From assembly GCA_043764095.1 (NCBI GenBank), contig JAYUKX010000081.1, positions 62,001 through 126,000 of the forward strand: DNA of 64,000 nt, read 5' to 3'. Within the stretch, counting starts at the first letter, position 1. Each line of letters opens with the position of its first letter. The notes beneath the pieces were generated by a model. The model was given only the letters and a program-made list of their open reading frames with translations. It ran no database searches and was not told where the DNA came from. Source of the DNA: M3007 sp043764095 (GTDB lineage Bacteria; Bacteroidota; Bacteroidia; Chitinophagales; Saprospiraceae). The position numbers and the translations under genes are program-made. Below, piece after piece: positions 60,088 to 64,000 of the stretch.

Positions 60088-60819
60088 ATGCAAAAAGAGT
60101 GGTTCACAGAATGGTTTGATTCACCTTATTACCATATTCTGTACAAAAAACACGACGAGAAGGAAGCGCAGCGTGCCTTAGACAACCTATTAAGCGCGCT
60201 ACACTTGCCCATCGGGGCTTCTGTAATGGATTTGGCTTGTGGCAAAGGTAGGCATGCTAAATATTTGGCAGAAAAAGGGTTTGATGTGACGGGTTTGGAT
60301 ATTTCTCTACATAGTATTGAATTCGCTAGCCAATTTGAACACGAACACCTGACTTTTTTTCAACACGATATGCGGTTGCCATTCAGGATCAATTACTATG
60401 ATGCTGTGGTCAATTTCTTCACCTCTTTTGGGTATTTCGATAATGATGCAGATCACCACCGCTCTTTAGTTAATATTGCAAAAGGTTTGAAACCCAAAGG
60501 CTTGCTTTTACTGGATTATTTTAATTCTGATTGGGTACGCGCTAGTATTATCCCTGCTGAAACAAAAATAATTGATGACATTGCATTCCATGCTACAAAA
60601 TGGACCGATAAGGAACACGTTTTTAAAAAGGTGATCTTTGAAGTAAACGGACAGGAATATGCTTTTCAGGAAAGAGTGCGGTTATTCAGCCTTATTGATT
60701 TTAAAATGTTGATGGAACAATCGGGTCTTAAGATCAAAGCGGTTTTTGGAGACTATGAATTATCGGCTTTTGATCCAATTCAATCAAAAAGGATGATTAT
60801 AATTGCAGAAAAATCATGA
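60088..60819 (+). CDS. Class I SAM-dependent methyltransferase
   Basis: 243 aa. Motif I is VMDLACGKGRHAKYLAEKGF, followed by VTGLDIS (acidic end of strand 2) and the motif II/III region FQHDMRLPFRINYYDAVVNF. The Rossmann fold is complete. The substrate is unknown. It overlaps the PAP2 gene by 4 bp (ATGA), so translation is coupled. Confidence 0.88.
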   Translation: MQKEWFTEWFDSPYYHILYKKHDEKEAQRALDNLLSALHLPIGASVMDLACGKGRHAKYLAEKGFDVTGLDISLHSIEFASQFEHEHLTFFQHDMRLPFRINYYDAVVNFFTSFGYFDNDADHHRSLVNIAKGLKPKGLLLLDYFNSDWVRASIIPAETKIIDDIAFHATKWTDKEHVFKKVIFEVNGQEYAFQERVRLFSLIDFKMLMEQSGLKIKAVFGDYELSAFDPIQSKRMIIIAEKS

Positions 60820-61385
60820 ATGCGTATTTAGACTGGTTAATACAACTGGATTATCAGGTATTTTTTGCAATCAACGACGGCCTGTCCAATGGGTACTTTG
60901 ATGCTATTTTGCCTTGGTGCAGAGTACCTTTAATTTGGACACCGTTGTATTTATTTATATTAGTTTTTGCCTACTCCAATTTCAATCGACGAAAATTTGT
61001 TGTTTTTTTGCTAGGCTTAACACTCACTGTAGGCTTGGCTGATACCATTAGTTCTAAAATTATTAAAAAAACGGTTTGCCGCGAACGTCCATGCCACAAT
61101 GCACTCATCAGCGATCATGTCCATTTGCGCATTGAGCAGTGCGGCAGTGGTTATAGTTTTACTTCATCTCATGCTACCAACCATTTTGCAGTGGCCATGT
61201 TTTTGAGCATCTTTTTTGCTACCTACACGCGGTATGCAAGGCCAATATATGTCGTTTGGGCTGCAATAATCGCATTTTCACAGGTATATGTTGGTGTTCA
61301 TTTTCCATTAGATGTTATTTGCGGGGGAATACTAGGGGGTCTTTTAGGGGGCCTTTTGGGGGGGCTTTTTTATAAAATGGTTTAG
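60816..61385 (+). CDS. PAP2 superfamily phosphatase with divergent active-site motifs
   Basis: 189 aa with about five membrane helices. Motif C1 is KKTVCRERP (K-x6-R-P). C2 is FTSSHATNHF, where the usual P-S-G-H/P-S-S-H has Thr in place of Pro. C3 is SQVYVGVHFPLD, with Gln where Arg is usual in S-R-x5-H-x3-D. Such enzymes dephosphorylate lipid phosphates such as undecaprenyl-PP. The C-terminus is a Gly-Leu repeat (GGILGGLLGGLLGGLF) encoded by G-rich tandem runs, ending inside a 25-bp inverted repeat. Confidence 0.85.
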   Translation: MNAYLDWLIQLDYQVFFAINDGLSNGYFDAILPWCRVPLIWTPLYLFILVFAYSNFNRRKFVVFLLGLTLTVGLADTISSKIIKKTVCRERPCHNALISDHVHLRIEQCGSGYSFTSSHATNHFAVAMFLSIFFATYTRYARPIYVVWAAIIAFSQVYVGVHFPLDVICGGILGGLLGGLLGGLFYKMV

Positions 61386-61430
61386 CGGCTGTTTCATTTA
61401 TGAACGAAACAGCCGCTAAACCATTTTATA
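61371..61430. terminator. 25-bp perfect inverted repeat containing both stop codons of convergent genes
   Basis: Arms at 61371-61395 and 61406-61430 are exact reverse complements (25 bp), with a 10-nt centre. The PAP2 TAG (61383-61385) and the HAD TAA (61426-61428) both lie inside the arms. A/T-rich ends on both sides fit a two-way terminator. Confidence 0.75.
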
Positions 61431-62037
61431 ATTCAACATTCATTTCCAGCAGTGCATTCTTTAATCCATCCGTTCCTAAAAAGTGAATACCTCGCATCCC
61501 AACAGATTTGGCCGCCTCTACATTACCAAAATTATCATCGATAAAAACAGCAGAGTGCGCTTCCACCTCGTAACGGCTGAGCAAAAGGTGGTAAATATCG
61601 GCGAATGGCTTTCGCGTCCGCTCCGTACCCGATACCAAAATACCTTCAAACCATTGTAAAAACTCATAGCGATCTAAGGCCACTGGGAAAGTCTCATCGC
61701 TCCAATTGGTCAAAGCCAATAAACGGTACTTACCATCATCGCGCAATTTGCGTAATAATTCTACAGTAGGCTGAATTGGCCCACCCAACATATCTTCCCA
61801 ACGATCATAGAACGCTCGAATTTCAGACTCCCACTCAGGCCATTCTGCCACGAGCATTTCGGTAGCATCGGCTAGACGACGGCCTGCGTCCTGCTCTATA
61901 TTCCAATCGTGCGTGCAAATATTGTCAAAAAAGAACTTTCTACGGTCATTATCAGGAATAAGATCTTTAAATACATATTCAGGATTCCAGTCGATGAGTA
62001 CTCCTCCGAGATCGAAAACGATGGTTTTGATGTGCAT
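61426..62037 (-). CDS. HAD family phosphatase (HAD-IA)
   Basis: 203 aa. Motif I VFDLGGVLIDWN (D-x-G variant with LGG), motif II ALTNWSDETFP, motif III RTRKPFADIY (Arg/Lys) and motif IV AVFIDDNFGNVEAAKSVGMR are intact, with a helical cap between I and II. This pattern is that of alpha-D-glucose-1-phosphate phosphatase/YihX-like HAD-IA enzymes. The substrate is unknown. It converges with the PAP2 gene. Confidence 0.88.
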   Translation of the reverse strand: MHIKTIVFDLGGVLIDWNPEYVFKDLIPDNDRRKFFFDNICTHDWNIEQDAGRRLADATEMLVAEWPEWESEIRAFYDRWEDMLGGPIQPTVELLRKLRDDGKYRLLALTNWSDETFPVALDRYEFLQWFEGILVSGTERTRKPFADIYHLLLSRYEVEAHSAVFIDDNFGNVEAAKSVGMRGIHFLGTDGLKNALLEMNVEL

Positions 62038-62242
62038 GAAAAATATAAAATTAACAACGCCGAATCATTTCGACGCTTTTATAGTGAACTGAATAAAAAA
62101 AAATTACTGTGTTTAAAGAGCGCAAAATTAGTTTATTTCTCAAAAACCTGAAAAAATAAATAATTATTTAATACCCAACTATTTTCAAACAAATAACGTT
62201 AAATCTTATGCATATTTTCTCACAATTATAATCAATTTTATC

Positions 62243-63124
62243 ATGAAAAAAACACTACTTTTTATTCTTCTAATTACTGGCCTTTCCACTGTTTATAGTC
62301 AAAATAGTGGTCCTATTATTTGCATAAAAGATTACTGCACCGACGAAGGCATTGAAGACGTGTTAGTTAGCCAAGACATTGGATTAGCGATGCCATCATT
62401 GTCATCATTTGGAGAATTTACTAACACAATCGGTTGTACTTTTTCAGGTATTTCACCTTTAATACCTGATACAACGCTGGCCATTCGAATTAAGAGTGAC
62501 AGTGACCCGCTCAATGGAATATCCACTTATGATCTTGTGTTAATATTCAATCACATCAATGGCATGCAACCCTTTACCTGTCCATACCAATGGATCGCTG
62601 CCGATGTGAATAATGACCAATTGGTGGATAGCTCAGACATTGTTGAACTAAGAAACCTGATCTTAGGTACTTACGCATCGCTACCCAACACGCCTAATCT
62701 AAAGGTTTTCCCAGTTGACTTCCCAATAGACCCAGCCAGTCCGCTGGCTAATCCACTTCCAGCACAACCATTTGTTTTCCCAACAAATAATGTCCCAACA
62801 AATCTAGCGTATTATGGGATATTTACAGGAAGGGTCTCTAAGTATTGCGATTGTTTAAATTCTAGTACAAGTTCAGTACAAAAAATTGATCAAATAATCG
62901 TAGCACCCAATCCTACACAAGATTGGGTAACTATAGAGTATTTGGGTGCGTTAGATACCGATAATTATGTCATTTACGATATAATGGGTAAAGCGGTAAC
63001 ACAGGGTGTACTCGCAGGCCAAACCACCAAAATATCATTAGCCAATTGCCCAAATGGCATTTATACGTTGTGTGTCCATTCCGAAAAAGGAATTTACAAA
63101 ACAATGAAAATCAGCAAGATATAA
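62243..63124 (+). CDS. Secreted protein with dockerin-like repeat and T9SS type A sorting domain
   Basis: 293 aa. Signal peptide (LLFILLITGLSTVYSQ), a short unknown N-terminal part, then a dockerin-type pair of Ca-binding segments (ISTYDLVLIFNHINGMQPF and AADVNNDQLVDSSDIVELRN). It ends with a T9SS sorting domain (IVAPNPTQDWVTIEYLG, YDIMGKAVTQGVL and LANCPNGIYTLCV). No catalytic domain is visible. Comparable proteins in Saprospiraceae are usually much larger, so this is a minimal version. Confidence 0.82.
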   Translation: MKKTLLFILLITGLSTVYSQNSGPIICIKDYCTDEGIEDVLVSQDIGLAMPSLSSFGEFTNTIGCTFSGISPLIPDTTLAIRIKSDSDPLNGISTYDLVLIFNHINGMQPFTCPYQWIAADVNNDQLVDSSDIVELRNLILGTYASLPNTPNLKVFPVDFPIDPASPLANPLPAQPFVFPTNNVPTNLAYYGIFTGRVSKYCDCLNSSTSSVQKIDQIIVAPNPTQDWVTIEYLGALDTDNYVIYDIMGKAVTQGVLAGQTTKISLANCPNGIYTLCVHSEKGIYKTMKISKI

Positions 63125-63219
63125 ACTTATTCCCGATGTAAAATGGCGCGTTTAAACGTTGCATTACCCAAACTATTGGACGAATGATATCAAATTCCTT
63201 TTTTCTGCCTAACTTTGCG

Positions 63220-63227
63220 ACAAAAGA
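63220..63227 (+). promoter_or_regulatory. Bacteroidota -7 box (TAACTTTG) before the right-edge gene
   Basis: TAACTTTG, 80 bp upstream of the ATG at 63308. No TTG at standard spacing. Confidence 0.4.
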
Positions 63228-63307
63228 ACAAAAAAGCAATACATTGCTATTATTCGGGATAAAATCTATTGTTTTCAAGTTCTAATACACCAACTTAACC
63301 TTTTTCA

Positions 63308-64000
63308 ATGCTAAACATCGGAAACAAACAATTAACACTTTCCATTATCCTATTTGTGCTTGTCATGCTGGAAATACTCAGTATGGTTGATCTACTCATC
63401 AAATACGACCGCGTTACAGTATCGATATGCGCGTTTGCCATTAGTCTGAGCATAGGTATTTTAGTTATGCTCAAAGCCCCGACCCCTATGTCCCCCAGCC
63501 GACCCTTTCCTACTTGGATATTGGCCTTGGGTTGCGTCATTTTAACTTGGGTAACGATTCATAACGCACAGATTCTCCTACGAAAAGTACCCGTAGATTA
63601 TCGCTTGGCTGATATGCTCCCGATCATGCAAATCATGTCGAAGCGTTTTTTGGACGGCCAGCAGGTATATGCCATTATACCAGAGATTTGGGGTGATATG
63701 CAGCCGATTTATTTACCCGCCATGTGGATGCCTTATATTCCTTCGGTAATGGGCAATTTTGACCCGCGTTGGATTACTGTATTTTTTACACTGCTGGCTG
63801 TGGCTGTCCCTTTGTTATTATTGCCCAAAAAACATAAAAATACTTGGTGGAGTTTGTTGCTCATCCCTGCGCTTGCTGTTTTATTCCGGCAATTTCTCAA
63901 ACTGGATGTCCAATACATTACCCTCTGCGACGAAGGTGTTGTGGTGGGTTGGTATGTGTTGCTGGGTTGGGCACTTTGGAAAGGAAATCCATATTTGATC
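63308..64000 (+). CDS. Multi-pass membrane protein, possibly GT87/GT39-like (cut by right edge)
   Basis: 231 codons are visible and the frame runs off the window. It starts at the ATG at 63308 with LTLSIILFVLVMLEILS as the first helix; at least five more helices follow. A loop after helix 3 (MQIMSKRFLDGQQVYAIIPE, then IYLPAMWMPYI) recalls the family loop of GT87 polyprenol-linked sugar transferases, as at 31671-32819, but the match is weak. Confidence 0.65.
   Translation, partial: MLNIGNKQLTLSIILFVLVMLEILSMVDLLIKYDRVTVSICAFAISLSIGILVMLKAPTPMSPSRPFPTWILALGCVILTWVTIHNAQILLRKVPVDYRLADMLPIMQIMSKRFLDGQQVYAIIPEIWGDMQPIYLPAMWMPYIPSVMGNFDPRWITVFFTLLAVAVPLLLLPKKHKNTWWSLLLIPALAVLFRQFLKLDVQYITLCDEGVVVGWYVLLGWALWKGNPYLI

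Overview
The window looks like a chromosomal segment of a Bacteroidota bacterium, probably of the Saprospiraceae/Saprospirales type. Three secreted proteins carry type IX secretion (T9SS) C-terminal sorting domains. Several genes are preceded by the phylum-specific promoter box TAnnTTTG, some with an upstream TTG. Families common in Bacteroidota recur: GWxTD, DUF2147, DUF4230, Reg_prop/Y_Y_Y histidine kinase, PD40-OmpA and ATP-type PEP carboxykinase. No rRNA, tRNA, CRISPR array, prophage or transposase gene was seen. Both edges cut a gene.

Layout. 0-9.5 kb: a C-terminal gene fragment, a large periplasmic-propeller histidine kinase, a lipoprotein, a small secreted protein, a TPR protein, a HupE-like membrane protein, a carboxypeptidase-regulatory-domain protein and a DUF4230 protein. 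9.5-18.9 kb: a secreted DUF1028 protein, valS, a secreted CotH-kinase protein, a DinB-like protein, a double-RlpA/SPOR protein and a beta-lactamase-fold serine hydrolase. 19-25.1 kb: the arsenosugar radical SAM protein ArsS with its AhpD-like partner, a GWxTD protein, a carboxynorspermidine/saccharopine dehydrogenase-like gene, an arginyltransferase-like gene and a second AhpD-like protein. 25-36 kb: PBP1A and a penicillin acylase family protein (probable operon), purE, a DUF6438 lipoprotein followed by GT87 and GtrA membrane proteins, and a phosphopantetheinyl transferase overlapping pckA. 36-42 kb: two DUF2147 paralogues, ribosomal protein Thx (36 aa), a HAD protein, an SdiA-regulated-like protein, the E2 subunit of 2-oxoglutarate dehydrogenase, and pfkA with a BadF-type sugar kinase. 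42-51.7 kb: a glucosaminidase, an S24/LexA-type regulator, a NtrY-like kinase translationally coupled to a half-length metallo-beta-lactamase-fold protein, a heptose-kinase-like PfkB protein, a polysaccharide flippase and a PIF1-type helicase. 51.8-64 kb: an envelope operon (PD40-OmpA, small membrane protein, giant AsmA-like protein), a repeat cluster, glyQS, a methyltransferase, a PAP2 phosphatase, a HAD phosphatase, a dockerin-like secreted protein and a membrane protein cut by the right edge.

The genes are mostly housekeeping and cell-envelope functions. Peptidoglycan and surface themes recur (PBP1A, RlpA, glucosaminidase, AsmA, OmpA, flippase, heptose kinase, GT87/GtrA). The least explained material is non-coding: a 163-bp MITE-like element and a short relative of it, a roughly 155-bp imperfect hairpin between two divergent genes, a 52-bp tandem palindromic repeat, three copies of a TTGTCGGGG hairpin at gene 3' ends, a cluster of GAGCC/GGCTC palindromes, and a 25-bp perfect inverted repeat that contains the stop codons of two convergent genes. 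I see no convincing new multi-gene system. The truncated metallo-beta-lactamase gene and these repeat families are the best leads.
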